A stretch of 64,000 bases of DNA, from NCBI GenBank assembly GCA_021018815.1, contig JAITYX010000046.1, forward strand, positions 2,136,001 to 2,200,000, written 5' to 3'. The DNA is from Talinum fruticosum. Taxonomy: Eukaryota > Streptophyta > Magnoliopsida > Caryophyllales > Talinaceae. Of this stretch, positions 44,423-56,547 are shown piece after piece (position 1 is the stretch's first letter; every line of letters begins with the position of its first letter). A model generated the notes under the pieces. The model ran no database searches, was not told where the DNA came from, and saw only the letters and a program-made list of their open reading frames with translations. A program made the translations under genes and the position numbers.

Positions 44423-44435
44423 ATTGGTATCGAGC
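44423..44435 (+). other. Primer binding site of copy D
   Basis: attggtatcgagc follows the LTR directly, identical to copy A and one base shorter than the standard initiator Met-tRNA site. Confidence 0.85.
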
Positions 44436-44480
44436 TTAACCTTTCAAGAGGATCTCACAATCCAAAGATATAAAGATGAA

Positions 44481-46315
44481 ATGGCTCGGAAGAATAGAGA
44501 TTTCGATGAAGGAAAATCATCTACCAAACCACCCAAGTTCAAGGGCTCAAATCCTACACCTTTGGAAGAAGATTATGGAGTGCTTTCTCTTGGATAATGA
44601 TGAAGAAGTATGAAACATCATAAAGAATGGAAACTTCATTCCAATGAAGATGGAAGGTGCAAGATCCGTGCCTAAAGAAAAGACAGAGTACACTTGTGAA
44701 GAGAATGAGAAGTTTAGAAAGAACTTCAAAGTCATGAACACACCGATGTGTGCTATCGGCTCGAGAAGAGTACAATAGACTATCGGCCTATGACACAGCC
44801 AAAGAGGTGTGGGATACACTTGTCAACACCTATGAAGGAACCAGTCAAGTGAAGCGAGGCAAAGCTAAGTCAATATCTTCACAAATACGAGTTGTCCATA
44901 ACGGAGCTCGAGGAGAACATTTCTCGGATATATGCTCACTGAGATTACGAACAATCTCAAGTCATTCGGTAGAAAGACCCTCACGAGGAAATGGTCATAA
45001 AAATTCTGAGAAGTCTACCAAAAAGAAGATGGCGTTCAAAGGTGACAACCATTGAAGAGGCTCATAATCTCTCTCAACGAAAGCTTGATGAGCTCATTGG
45101 GAAGCTACTTACCCATGAGCTGCACCTGGAAGAAGAGGATGCAAAGGTCAACACCAAAAAGAACATTGCACTAAAGGCCTCCGAAAGTAGACGACAAAGT
45201 CCGAGCTCCTCAAACTCGGGAGAGGATCCCATGACACTCATTGTTCGAGGTTTCAAAAAGATGATGAAGTACAAAAAGTGGTAAAAGAGACCAAAGGAAT
45301 AGTTCTACAAGAAAGACAAGAAGGACAAGAAAGGTAAATACTTATCCCCTTCTAAATTATCTTTATCTAAGAACTCTGCCTGCTTTGAGTGTGACAGACA
45401 AAGAGCACATTGTCAAGGACTGTCCAAAGAGGAAGAAGGATAGAAAGAACAAAAAGGCAATAATGGCTACCTGGAGTGATGATGACTCATCTAAAAAGAT
45501 TATTCCGATGACTCAAAGTGTCTTATAGCACTAATAGACTCGAAGTTAGATATGAGTCAAACAATGACAACTCATATGTTGAGAAAACAAGTCCTCAGCA
45601 GGTAATTGAATACTTCCTTAAGTTTTCCAAAGCTGATTTGGTTAGATATATCTTTACTTTGGAAGAAAAGTCCAATTCGAATCTTCGATTTTAAAGAACA
45701 ACTTGAGTCTCTTACTTGTTGAGAGTAATGTTTTGAAAAATGAGTTAGAAAACTTGAGACAAAATCTGAAAGTACTTCAGAATAGTGCCCAAGACAATGA
45801 GGCTGAGTCCGAGTCACTTAGAACGAGAGAATGAGCAAGCGAAAAGGAAGCTCAATGAGTCCGAAGACCTGGTTTTAAAACTCACTCAAGGACCAAAAAA
45901 CTTTGATCTTTTGCTTGGCTCTCGGTGTGTCTCTTTTAGAAAAGAAGGTCTTGGTTATAATACTGAAGAGGAATCTAATTCCTATTCAAGTCTTTTCAAA
46001 GCGATTCCGAAGCTGTAAAGTTCGGGAAGGCTGAGCATGGTCCTATTCACTCACATGAAAAGAGGACTGAGCCTGGACCAGCTTACAGTAAAAATCCTTC
46101 TCCACTTGTTTACAAAAGAAAAGATTTTCAAAGAAAAGAGACACATATTCAATTTTCTAGAAGGAATACTCAAAGTCGGACCAAACCCAAAATCATTCAA
46201 ATCTGGGTTCCCAAAAGTGCTCTTCCTCGGAGAAAGACCACGAGTAAAAGCGATTCTTGGGTTTGTAAGAGGAAGTGAAAAGGGTTAGTTTGTTTCTATT
46301 TTGCAAGTGACTTAG
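44481..46315 (+). pseudogene. Copy D gag, broken
   Basis: The ATG at 44481 reads MARKNRDFDEGKSSTKPPKF before a shift. Recognisable later: the YNRLSAYDTAKEVWDTLVNT block (44760-44830, open), LLTHELHLEEEDAKV (45105-45155) and a zinc region CFECDRQRAHCQG, which is a frameshifted form of CFECG..EHIVKDC with Gly also changed. The C-terminal basic linker and an LGSRCVSFRKEGLGY block (45915-45960) are present. Confidence 0.85.
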
Positions 46316-46600
46316 AAACGAAAGGGTCCCTGGTATTTAGATAGTGGGTGCTCGGGCCATATGTCCGGAGACTCAAAACTCTTCTCGAGTTGGAAGCTCG
46401 AAGGGAGGAAAAGTCACATTTGAAGATAACAACAAATACAAGATAGTTGGGATTGGCAAGATTGGTCGAGGAAATAACTCGGTCAACCTAGTCTACCTTG
46501 TTAAAATGCTTAAGTACATATCCTTAGCATTTCTCAGCTATGTGACAAAGGCCAAGAGGTAAGGTTCACTCAAACCAATTGCTAAATTTCTGATGCAATC
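46316..46600 (+). pseudogene. Copy D protease
   Basis: PWYLDSGCSGHMSGDSKLF is readable at 46328-46384, with catalytic Asp-Ser-Gly at about 46340. GKIGRGNNSVNLVYLVKMLK (46455-46515) continues the fold. The frame changes in between at a gttggaagctcgaagg segment. Confidence 0.8.
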
Positions 46601-47780
46601 ACCAAAGAGACAAAGCTCTCGGGTCTAAGGTCAAGTAACACTTATACTATTCCTCTTTCAGATTCTAGCAAGAGTTTATCTTGCTTGAAAGCATCTTTGA
46701 ATGATGATTCATGGACATGGCATCATAGACTAGGACATATTAGCATGCGTTTTATCAAGAAACTTGCATCGCATGGATTAGTTAGGGGTTTACCTAACTG
46801 CACATTTAAGAAAGATAAAATCGTGAAGCATGCACAAAAGGAAAGCGAGGTCGAATCATCTTTCAAACCACTCAAAATTGTGTCTACATCCATAGTGCTT
46901 GAGTTAGTTTACATGGATTTGTGTGGTAAAATTCTGTGAAAATCTTAGGAGGTAAATCATATGTGCTTGTTATTGTTGACGACTATTCATGATTTACCTT
47001 AGGAACAAGAATGAAGCCTTCAAAGAGTTCACTAAGATATGTAGGAAAATTCAAGTAGAGTCTGACACTTAGATTAGAAGGATTCAAGCCGACCATGGAA
47101 GGAAGTTCGATTACTTAGAATTTACTGATTTTTGTGATAAGAATGACATCTCCCACAACTTCTCTACACCAAGAAGTCCTCAATAAAATGGAGTAGTGGA
47201 GAGAAAGAACGTAACTCTTGAAGAAATAGGAAGGACCATGATGATTGAAAATGATCTACCTTACTATTTACAGGCTGAGGCGATTAACACGACAAACTAC
47301 ACACTTAACAAATGCCTCATCGGACCCATCCTGAAGAAGACATCTCATGAGTCTGTACAAAGGAAATAACCCAACATTTCCTACTTCAAACCATTTGGAT
47401 GTAAATTCTTTGTGCATAACAATGGTAAGGAACACTGACTAAGTTTGATGCTAGATAAGATGAAGGTATATTCTTGGGTTACTCATCTCATAGTAAAGCT
47501 TATCGAATTTTTAACAAAAGGACTAACAAAGTTGAAGAAAGTATCCCCATTGTCTTTGATGAGATTGATCTTAGCAGGATAAGTGAATCCACCTTTTCGG
47601 ATCTCAAGTTTAACAGAGATGAAGATGACATTACGAAGCTGAGCTCGGAAAGAGTCAAAACGGAAGAATTGAGGCAACTCGGAATGAGCAAACTCATAAT
47701 GCTATGACTCGAGAATGAACAAGTTCAAGAGTCGGCTTAGAATGCTTGAAGAACAAGCCTAGCAAGAGCAACCAACTGAA
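46601..47780 (+). pseudogene. Copy D integrase, broken
   Basis: HHRLGHISMRFIKKLASHGL (46718-46777) is the zinc part, complete with the first His pair. The CX2C part is lost by changes near 46830 (KHAQKE). The core shows YMDLCGKIL (first Asp), then a deletion (IHDLP replaces the SRLTWVCFL stretch), QADHGRKFDY (second Asp) and ERKNVTLEE (Glu). Many stops. Confidence 0.8.
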
Positions 47781-48830
47781 GATCAGCCTATACAACCAAC
47801 AAACTTGATAAATCAAAGGATAGGTAGACCTTTCAAATATGCATCTAGTCACCCACTCGAGAACATACTTTCGATATCAACGAGTGGAGTAAGAACTTGT
47901 TCTTCTTTACAAAATATGTGTGCATTTTCTGCATTCATATCATTAACAGAAACTAAAAATGCACTAGAGGCCTTAACTGAACCTGAATGGGTAGAGGCCA
48001 TGCAAGAAGAGCTAAAACAATTTGAAAGAAACCAAGTCCGGACTCGACCAAATGACCTTATGACCCACCCGAGTAATATAAACTAAATGGGTCTTTAAGA
48101 ACAAGCTAGATGAGGAATAGTTGGTAGTTAGAAATAAGGCTAGATTAATTGCTTAGGGGTATAACCAAGAAGAGGGAATTGATTGTAGGAAAACCTTTGC
48201 ACCTGTTGCTTGGATTGAGACAATTAGAATTCTCTTAGCATTTGCATCTAGCATGAACATCAAGATTTATCAAATGGATGTCAAATGTGCATTTCTCGAT
48301 GGTTATATTCAAGAAGAAGTTTATGTTGAACAAGCCCCTGGATTTGAAAACTTAGAATTCCCAAATCATATTTTCAAATTGCAAAAGGCTTTATATGGTC
48401 TTAAACAAGCTCCCAAAGCTTGGTATAAAAGACTAAGCGACTTCTTGGTTGAAAATGATTTCAAAAGATGTCAAATTAACAAAACTCTTTTCACAAAAAC
48501 CAATGGGAATGATTTTCTTATCATTCAGATATATGTTGATGATATTATCTTTGCGGCTACTAATGAAACTCTATGTCAAGAGTTTTACGAGTTAAAGAGA
48601 CAGGAGTTCCAAATGAGCATGATGGGAGAACTCAATTTCTTTCTTGGTCTACAAATCAAACAAGACAAGGATGACATTTATGTCTATCAATCTAAGTACA
48701 CTAAGGAGTTATTGATGAAACACAAGGTATAAAATGTGAAGCATGCAGCAACACCTATGAGTAGCGATCTGAAGCTGGACTCGGATGAGAAAGGTAAAGC
48801 GGTTGATCGAAACTCTAGAGAGGTATGATT
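47781..48830 (+). pseudogene. Copy D reverse transcriptase, best-preserved RT in the window
   Basis: One open frame of 159 codons (48253-48732) covers [71 protein letters not shown] and GELNFFLGLQIKQDKDDIYV. Both catalytic sites are intact. Upstream WVEAMQEELKQFERNQV (47990-48040) and the [10 protein letters not shown] block are present, but stops (taggggt at 48156) separate them. Confidence 0.9.
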
Positions 48831-49458
48831 GGATCTTTGCTTTATCTCACATCTAGTAGACCAGATATCATATTTAGTGTCTGCCTTTGTGTAAGATTTG
48901 AAACTAATCCTAAGGAATCACATCTCATTGCGGTGAAGAGAATTTTTAGATATCTTACGGGGACTCGAGAATCTTGGTCTATGGTTTTCAAAGAACTCAA
49001 AGCCGACTCTCACTTGGATACTCAAATGCCGACTATGCTTGAGTACGAGATTGATAGAAAGAGCACATCAGGAGCATGCCAATTTTGGGTCAATCCCTCA
49101 TCTCCTGGCACTCAAAGAAGTAGAACTCGGTTACTCTATCAACTACTGAGGCTAAGTATATTGTAGTTGGAGCTTGCTTGTGCTCCGATTCTCTAGATCA
49201 AGCACCACTTGAAGGATATTGGATTATTCACATCGATCACAATCAAGTGTGACAATAAAAGTGTAATCAGCATTACTAAGAATCCAGTCCAACACTCAAA
49301 GACAAAGCATATTGAGGTCGGGTATCATTTTCACGAGATAGGTGATATTGAACTTGAGTTTATTCCTACGAAATTTCGATCAGTGATATTTTCACCAAGC
49401 TTCGAGTGAAGATCAGTTTTGCTTTATTAGGAATGAACTTGGCATGATTAATGCATGA
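48831..49458 (+). pseudogene. Copy D RNase H and pol end
   Basis: GSLLYLTSSRPDIIFSVCLC (48831-48890) then FETNPKESHLIAVKRIFRYL are open. Later blocks (ADYA, KSTSGACQFWVNP, TKHIEVGYHF) change frame. Pol ends IRNELGMINA with TGA at about 49456. Confidence 0.8.
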
Positions 49459-49653
49459 TTATGTGATTTATTGCATGAATTATTCTTTCGTTATTAAGTG
49501 TTATATGCCTTGAGTAGATAACAAATGGATTAGTTGACTCGGAATGAGACTCGACTATGAGTTATAAATGTTCCGAGTGTTACGAGTCACTTAGACACCT
49601 TACTGAGTTAGACTCGGATTATGAGCAAAATGGACATCAAAATTCTCGGGTCT
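49459..49653 (+). other. Copy D post-pol spacer, truncated
   Basis: It matches the spacer after pol in copies A and B (atgcatgattatgtg, then gagcaaaatggacatcaaa) up to the CACTA end. The internal promoter and the extra 3' ORF are not present. Confidence 0.7.
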
Positions 49654-50288
49654 CACTACTACAGGAACCACTTTTAACTACGGTTAAAAACGACATTTAA
49701 TTACGGTTAACGAAGTCGTGTATGTGGGCGTCGTTGTATATACTACATTTGATTGCGGTTCAAAATCGTAGTCATAGGTCACTATATGACGATGGTTCAA
49801 ATAGAAAAACCGTAGTCATAGGTCAATCTATGACGATGGTTTCTTCATCCGAACCGTCATCATAGGCCTTCCTTTATAGTTGAAAAAATTTATTACAGAG
49901 CACCTATGACGACGATTCCTTCATTTCACCCTCATCATAGGTGAGCATATGATTACGGTTCTACCTTAAGAATCGTCGTCATAAGTTTGATTTTTTTAAA
50001 AATAATTTTTCTCATATTTGCTTGCCCTTTGTACAGTACAAAAATCATATACAAACACATATACAAACCACAATCCAATACACTCTTTAGCGAGAATATA
50101 TACAAAATAACATACTCATCACATTTTATATATGGTACAAGACGAGTGTAAAAATATATATACCTATGTACATATTATACCTATAACTGTGTATGACTAC
50201 TAAAACCACAAACTTGACCTATCAAATAATGAAGAATAACTATAAATTTAATATATATACATATTATCGTACATGGTTATATACAAGC
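49654..50288 (+). mobile_element. Terminal fragment of a CACTA (En/Spm-type) DNA transposon
   Basis: It begins CACTACTACAGGAACCAC and has subterminal repeats in both directions: tatgacgatggttc, accgtagtcataggtc, accgtcatcatagg and tatgacgacgattcc (49750-49990). This is the usual end structure of plant CACTA elements. No transposase and no second end are present; the AT-rich rest runs into the LTR of copy E at 50289. Confidence 0.8.
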
Positions 50289-51890
50289 CGAAGGTGTGCT
50301 CTTGGAGAGGCTAAGTCACCCTAGAGGGGGTGAATAGGGTGATGAAGAAATTTACTTGAATTTAAAATAGATATGAATCGAGGTGAGCTAGAGTCGAGGA
50401 TGAGCTCGAGAAAAGTACTAACTCGGAATTCGGGGAAGAGTGAAGAAACAAATTAAGGAGAACTTTGAAATAGTCCGAGTCTAAAATGCACTCGGAAAAG
50501 TAATGACTCGAAAGTACGTGGAAACCCTCCTGGGGCGAGAAAACCACGGACCGTGCTAATCCAAGCACGAAGTCAAATCCACTATTTTGAGTCCACAAAA
50601 TTCGAGTAGACCGACTCAACCCGAGTTGCTCCCTTAGACAAATCCTTACAAGTTTTTCTAGACTCGAAATTACCTTATCCGATCTAGTACTTCCTAACTG
50701 AGATCACCCTTACGGTTAGGGACAAGCGAGTTGAGTTAACCCTTACAGTTCGAGTCAAGGGACCTTACTTAGAGAGTAAGAAAGAGAGTGTTTGTAAGCG
50801 AGTACAAGACCTTACAACTCGGAGAAATAATGAATACAGAATTGGAGTTGTCGGTAGAAGATTGAGAATGAATACAATGACTTTTGCTCAAGTATGTGTA
50901 TTAACAATTGGTTCAACAATCTTCAAGTCTTGGAAGCTGGCTTCTATTTATAGATGACCAAGCTGCTTAGCCATTGTGTCCATCTTCGACTAGAAGTCCC
51001 TTGTGACCGTTGTAATGGATTTTCCGAGTCACTCAAAAATATCCGTTGAGATATGAACGTTGGGCAACGGCTCTTGACTCCTTTCATAGTCCCAAAACCA
51101 ATGGTGGTGTCTTTGAAAGTAAGGTGGAAACCACCGTAGAGCTTAGTGTTGCAGTTTTCCAGTTTTGGAAACGGACAACCCCGACACGGTGTGCGGGGCT
51201 AGGTCGGAGGTGGAAAAAGCCTTGTCTGCAGGTGATTTGACATTTTAAAGCCGGTTACTTTTGCAATTCAAAAATAGGATAGCCTTGTTTGAATAACCTA
51301 CAAAAGTAAATCAATTTGGTTCTCAAAGTATAAAATACTTTGGTCCAAGATTAGACACGAGATAATAACGTAATTAAGATAATTAAGTGACTAATTATCC
51401 GAGTCGGAAAAGAAATGGAATTTTCTGAGTCTAATATCCATGAGGCTCAAATTCCATCCGAGTCAATCTAAAAGAGAATCAAGTTAGATAAAGAATATCG
51501 GAGTAAACAAACTTGATCTAGACTAAACAAGGTTCAAACAAAATATGCTTGACTTAGAAGAATGAATTAACAATGTAATTCTTGGAACACGAAGTCGAGA
51601 CTTGAGTTTATGTGCGTGAAATAAAATGTTTGAACATGCGATATATCCGAGTGTTGAGTGACTCGGAGCTGAGTGTGAAGTGGCATGTAGAAGTATGCTT
51701 TACGAGTTAGTCGAGTCAAGCGTAAACATATATAATAGTTTCTATAACACTCGGAGAAAATGTTATATCACTAAGAAACGCTTCTAAGGCACATGGAATG
51801 ACTTGAAATCAAAACCCTATAAGAGATGAAGTCTTATACCGATTCCTCGATGGTACTCGGAAAAGTGTAAGTATAAAGTCCGAGTCTTCA
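50289..51890 (-). repeat. Copy E 3' LTR, 1602 bp
   Basis: Plus-strand text runs from CGAAGGTGTGCTC (TG changed to CG) to GAGTCTTCA. TATA box (minus strand) at 50944-50952. CCGTT/AACGG motifs upstream of it at 51007, 51043 and 51066. Nearly the same as 61976-63222. Confidence 0.9.
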
Positions 51891-51891
51891 A

Positions 51892-51906
51892 TCTCCCCTT
51901 TTTGAT
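51892..51906 (-). other. Polypurine tract of copy E
   Basis: On the minus strand tcaaaaaggggaga precedes the LTR start TGAAGACTCGG. A second purine run (ggcaaggggagaata) lies 240-265 bases upstream on that strand (52133-52158 region). Confidence 0.85.
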
Positions 51907-52269
51907 GAAAGGCATTCCATACTTAGACAAAAACTTTGTTAGTGATATAAATCTGATTTTGCAAACTTGCTTAGAAAATAACTTAAGATTTCATAGCTAT
52001 CGGAGCAAGAAAAGAAATAAATCCGGATAGACAACAATTATTAATAAAATGTATTTACTTCATTAACGTCAAAAAAAAATATTTATAGAGGGTGAGAGAG
52101 ACTCCCCTAAGTAAGACAACAAATTTTTCTTATCTATTCTCCCCTTGCCTTTTAGCAAAAACAAAAAAATGGGAAGAATACAACGAGAAGTACATATTTG
52201 ATGTCCGGACAAAAGAGAAAAACATGAAATACTGTAAATAAAACACTAAGAAACTAAGGAGGGAATGGA

Positions 52270-53869
52270 TCGAGTTAGGGTTGAGGAGGAAGGACGAGTG
52301 GTGCGTCGATGCTGATAAGATCTTGACGATGTGCTTGAGCGCGACGGAGGAAGTATAGGAATCTCTGGTAGCGGCTTAGTTACGAGTGGCTAACCCGGAA
52401 CTAGGTCGTCTAGAGGCTCATCCTCTTGGAACTCAACGACCTGGAGGGGTGTGCTCAGGCGACTCTGCTGCCGACGAGTCCTTGGTTAGCGAGTTCTTCG
52501 ACCCACTCGGACTGCCATGCGAGCTGATCACTTCTTATTGCGCTTCGAGAGCACCCGGACCCTCGATTGCTGCTCCTTGTCCTTCTTGTTCTCCTTGTCC
52601 TTCGGCTCGCCTTGATCGGAAGGAGCTGCTTCAGCCGCGAGCTCCTCCGCTTCTTCTCCTTCTTCTTCTTCCTTTCCTCTGTCACGAAGAGGACTTGGCG
52701 AGGCTCAAGGATTCCTCGGAGGTGTTTGAGTTACCCGGATCCCGAGCTGCCTTGGATGTTCTCTCCTGAAAGAGCTCGAGAAGCTCCCTTTGCTCCTTTA
52801 CTGAGCCTTCATCTCAAGGAGCGCGTCCTGCTGCTCTCGAATTTGAGATTGGACGGTTTTACGGTTAATGGTAATAGACTGGAAGACAGTCTTGATCGAC
52901 CGGAGAAGGTCCTTGAGTTCCAAGGACACGAAGAGATTTTGTCCATGAAAGCGGTGGACAAAATGGAAGAAAGAGTTTTAGAAGCACCTGAGGTGGAGGC
53001 GCCACCAGGTGGAGCGAGGAAAAGACATAGGCATTTCGAGTCCGAGTCCGAGGCGAGGAGGGTGGCCTTAGCTCGAGCTGTGGATCCGGACACCGGGTTT
53101 GGTTTCCTAGTATCCGTGCCGAGAAGTTCCTTCTTGTCGACTACAATGGTAGCCTTAGAAACGGCGTTCGAATTTGAGGAAGAGGAACTTTGAAGCTGTT
53201 TGAAAATAAGAGTGAGAAGAGCACTCGAAGGGAAGAGGGGTGTTCTTCTTGTTACGAGTCCGAGCTGGCACATCGGCCATCTGCTCAATGATAGCGGGAA
53301 AGAGGTCTACTTCGTAGCCCTCTAGAATATTAAAAGAGCTTTAAGATGCTTGGAGTTGGGGTTCTCCTTGTTGGAATGCTGTGAGAAGAAGGTTCTCATC
53401 AGCAAGAAACACGAAGACGAGCTTCGACTTTAGTTGGGTCACGAAAAGTTTTTGCATGACCCGGGGAACTCTTTGGAGTACTTTTCAAAGAAGTCGTCAG
53501 TGACCTCATTGAAAGGTATTGGATTGCTGTTCAAGAAAAAGGAAGATACTTTAAACAGGACGATGTTGATTCGAACGAGTGATGTTACGAACTCTGGAGG
53601 TTAGAATACCCTTAGAGCTGGAAAGATGAGTGTAAAACTCGAGAGACGAGTTCACGATAGATGAACTCGCTGAAACAAAGAAAGTTGTAGACCCCGGTCG
53701 ATTGTATGTGAGGCAACCACAAAAATTTTTGGTTGGGAAGAATTCATCATCCGAGTGCAAGGTGCTTGGGTGACAAGAGGTTTTGAATTTGAGGGGCCTT
53801 CCCGGCTTTTTGTGCGGGGTTTCTTGGTGGCGAGCCAAGAAAATCAGGGTGAGAACCTCTTTTCGGCAT
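52270..53869 (-). pseudogene. Extra 3' ORF of copy E, fullest version, frameshifted
   Basis: The ATG at 53869 starts MPKRGSHPDFLGSPPRNPAQ. After a shift near 53760 come EFFPTKNF and TRPG..FFVSASSSI-type text of the conserved core. LTLIFKQLQSSSSSNSNAVS (53170-53230) leads into a Ser/Pro/Gly-rich middle with FLAPPGGASTSGASKTLSSI, a helix with SSCPWNSRTFSGRSRL, and a Lys/Arg-rich tail (KKKEKKRRSSRLKQLLP, 52620-52680). Length of about 1.6 kb sets the family size. Not membrane-like. Function unknown. Confidence 0.65.
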
Positions 53870-54260
53870 TTTTGATGGAGAAAAGAGAGAGTAGATAGGC
53901 TTGAGAGGGAGGAGAAAAGAGGAGCTCAAAGAGAGTGAAAGAGAGAAAAATAAAAGAGTAAAAGAAGAAAGAGTTTGTGAGCAATAGGGCTTACTTGAGA
54001 TGTTCTTCACGAAGCTTGAAATCGCTGGGTGTCTCTTCAATCACAGAGCACTTGTTTACGAGGATTTGATTTCGAGGGAGAGAGTATGCGAAGAGTAAAG
54101 TAAAGAAATGAAGGAGAATAGGTGTTATTTATAAGAAAATATCCGTCCTTCGGTATCGGTTCGACTCGGCTCTTTCAGCGGTCACCTCGGACCGGTGTGA
54201 CTGTTCTCTTCCTCAACGGTTAGAATTCCAGCATTTTATCTTCCAACGGCTAGTTGTCCG
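53870..54260 (-). promoter_or_regulatory. Candidate internal promoter before the extra 3' ORF, copy E
   Basis: TATAAATAAC on the minus strand (54124-54133), about 255 bases before the ATG. AACGG motifs at 54215 and 54245 (tccaacggct fits YCYAACGGYY). The leader is pyrimidine-rich on the minus strand. Confidence 0.5.
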
Positions 54261-54532
54261 ATCACGGCGCGCGAGAGAGAGAGAGAGAAAACTAAATATT
54301 TTGAAAATAAATTCGAAATTCTCCACTTGTCTAGAGATGATTTCGAAGTTTGATGTTCATTTTTCTAAAAGTCCGAGTCCGACTCAGCTAAGTTTTTGAG
54401 TGACTTAGAAACTAGAAATAGATAACAACTATCAGCTTAGTATCAATGGATCAATTGAACTAATGGTTATTTAAAGAATCGTAAGCACATATCACATAAT
54501 CATGCAATGAGATTTTCACATAGAAAACACAT

Positions 54533-55200
54533 AATTATGCATTTAACATACCAAGTTCATTCCTAATGAAGCAAAACCGATCCTCACTAAGTGGTTTAGT
54601 GAACATATCAGCTAATTGAAGATTGGTAGGAATGAATTCGAGTTCAATATCACCTTTCTTAGAATGGTCTCTTAAGAAATGATACTGACCTCAATGTGTT
54701 TTGTCTTTGAGTGCTGAACTGGATTTTTGGTGATGCTAATTGCACTCCGATTATCACACTTGATTTGAACTGATTTGAAAGAAAGTCCAAGATCTCTCAA
54801 GTGTTGCTTTATCCACAAAATCTAAGCACAACATGCTCCAGCTGCAATATACTCAGCCTCGGTAGTTGATAGAGCTACTGAGTTTTGCTTGTTTGATTGC
54901 CAAGATATTAAGGATTGACCCAAAATTGGCAAGCTCCTGAGGTGCTCTTTCTATCAACTTTGCATCCAGCGTAATTAGCATCCGAGTATCCAATGAGGGT
55001 CGGTTCGAGTCTCCGGAGTACCATAGACCTAAATTCCGAGTCCCTGCAAGATATCTGAATATTCTCTTCACCGCAGTGAGATGTAATTCTTTCGGATTAG
55101 CTTGGAATCTTGCGCATAAACAGACGTTAAACATTATATCTGGCCTACTGGAAGTAAGATATAGCAAAGATCCAATGATACCTCGATAGAGCTTCGATCT
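54533..55200 (-). pseudogene. Copy E RNase H and pol end
   Basis: Open on the minus strand from 55167: LYLTSSRPDIMFNVCLCARF and NPKELHLTAVKRIFRYLAGT to RNLGLWYSGDS, then broken through the DADYAGYK and STSGACQF blocks. Pol ends near 54533 with RNELGMLNA. Confidence 0.8.
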
Positions 55201-56330
55201 ATTGCTTTACCTTTTTCGTCCGAGTCCAGTTTTATGCTACTGCTCATAGGTGTTGCTTGCATGCTTCGCATCCGGAAGTTTATACTTTTTCAGCAGCTCC
55301 TTGGTGTACTTTGATTGATGGACATAGATTCCATCTTTATCTTGCTTGATTTGTAGACCAAGGAAGAAATTAAGTTCTCTCACCATACTCATTTGAAATT
55401 CTGTCTCATTAACTCGGAAAAATCTCGACACGTGAATTTCATTAGTAGCTCCAAAAATTATGTCATCAACATATATCCGAGCGATAAGAAAGTCTTTCCC
55501 CTTAGTTTTTATAAAGAGAGTCTGGTCAATCTGACCACTTCTAAAATCATTTTGAACCAAGAAATTGCTCGAGTCTTTCATACCAAGCTCTCGGAGCTTG
55601 TTTAAGACCATAAAGAGCTTTTGAAGTTTGAAAACATGATTTGGAAATTCCGAGTTTTCAAATCCAGGGGCTGCTCAACATAGACTTCCTCTTCGATAAA
55701 GCCATTAAGAAAAGCGCACTTAACATCCATTTGATATAACTTGATGTTCATGCTAGATGCAAATGCCAACAGGATTCTAATGGCTTCAATTCGGCAACAG
55801 GTGCGAAGGTTTCTCCACAATCAATCCTTTCCTGATTGTATCCTTGAGCCACAAGTCTAGCCTTGTTTCGACTACCAACCCACCTTCATCCAGTTTGTTC
55901 TTGAAGACCCATTTGGTTCCTATGACTGGGTGGTCGAAGGTCATTTGGTCGAGTCCGAGACTTGGTTTCTTTCAAATTGATTAAGTTCCTCTTGCATGGC
56001 CTCTACCCATTCAGGTTCATTTAGGGCCTGTAGTGCATTTTAGGTTCAGTTAATGAAATGAATGCAGTGAATGAACATAGATTCTGAAGAGAGGAATGAG
56101 TTCTTACCCCACTGTTGATATCGGATAATATGTTTTCTAGTGGATGACTAGAAGCATACTTAAATGCTCTACTTGTTCTCCGATTCACCGGATCCGTAGG
56201 CTGAATTGGTTGATCTTCAGAGATGCTGTTCCGAGTGAACTTGTTCAACAGTTTGACCTTCATCATTCTGAGTGGGTTCTTGAGTTGTCTCATTTTGAGT
56301 CACTTCGTTCTAAGTGACTTCATTACGGGC
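55201..56330 (-). pseudogene. Copy E reverse transcriptase
   Basis: Open stretches: [20 protein letters not shown] (55680-55745) and, in the next frame, ARIYVDDIIFGATNEIHVSR (55440-55500) then MSMVRELNFFLGLQIKQDKD (GELN reads RELN). Catalytic Asp residues are kept. The linker (56180-56330) has QNEVTQNE-like repeats. Confidence 0.85.
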
Positions 56331-56547
56331 TGGTTAGGTTTGATTCCTGATAGGCTCATTTTCATCACAATCATCATTTCTGCTGAGCTTTAGGCCCGAG
56401 AATGATGATTCACTTGGCTTTTCCTGTTCAATCTCATCAAACACAATGTGGATACTTTCTTCCACTTTGTTAGTTCTTTTATCGAAAATACGATAAGCTT
56501 TGCTATGAGAAGAATAACCCAGAAAAATACCTTCATCCGACCAAGCA
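56331..56547 (-). pseudogene. Copy E integrase, C-terminal part
   Basis: It contains AYRIFDKRTNKVEESIHIVF (about 56435-56500) and SDEGIFLGYSS. It is cut at 56547 by solo LTR F and resumes at 58942 with DHLTKFDA. One AAGCA target copy lies at each side. Confidence 0.8.

Larger units (their letters stand above)
42998..49653 (+). mobile_element. Copy D: Sirevirus-type copia, cut at both ends
   Basis: 5' LTR, primer site, gag, protease, integrase, RT and RNase H are all present in order. The LTR lacks its first few dozen bases where it meets the 18S fragment, and no target duplication is visible. On the right the element is cut about 200 bases after pol by a CACTA end at 49654; extra 3' ORF, purine tract and 3' LTR are missing. 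Confidence 0.85.

Noticed and set aside
52386..53193. Plus-strand frames of 127 and 208 codons
   Set aside because: They are antisense shadows of the copy E extra 3' ORF, whose conserved blocks read on the minus strand.
53747..54040. Signal-peptide-like hydrophobic start of a 97-codon frame before the copy E extra ORF
   Set aside because: The hydrophobic part is translation of the CT-rich leader upstream of the conserved ATG at 53869.
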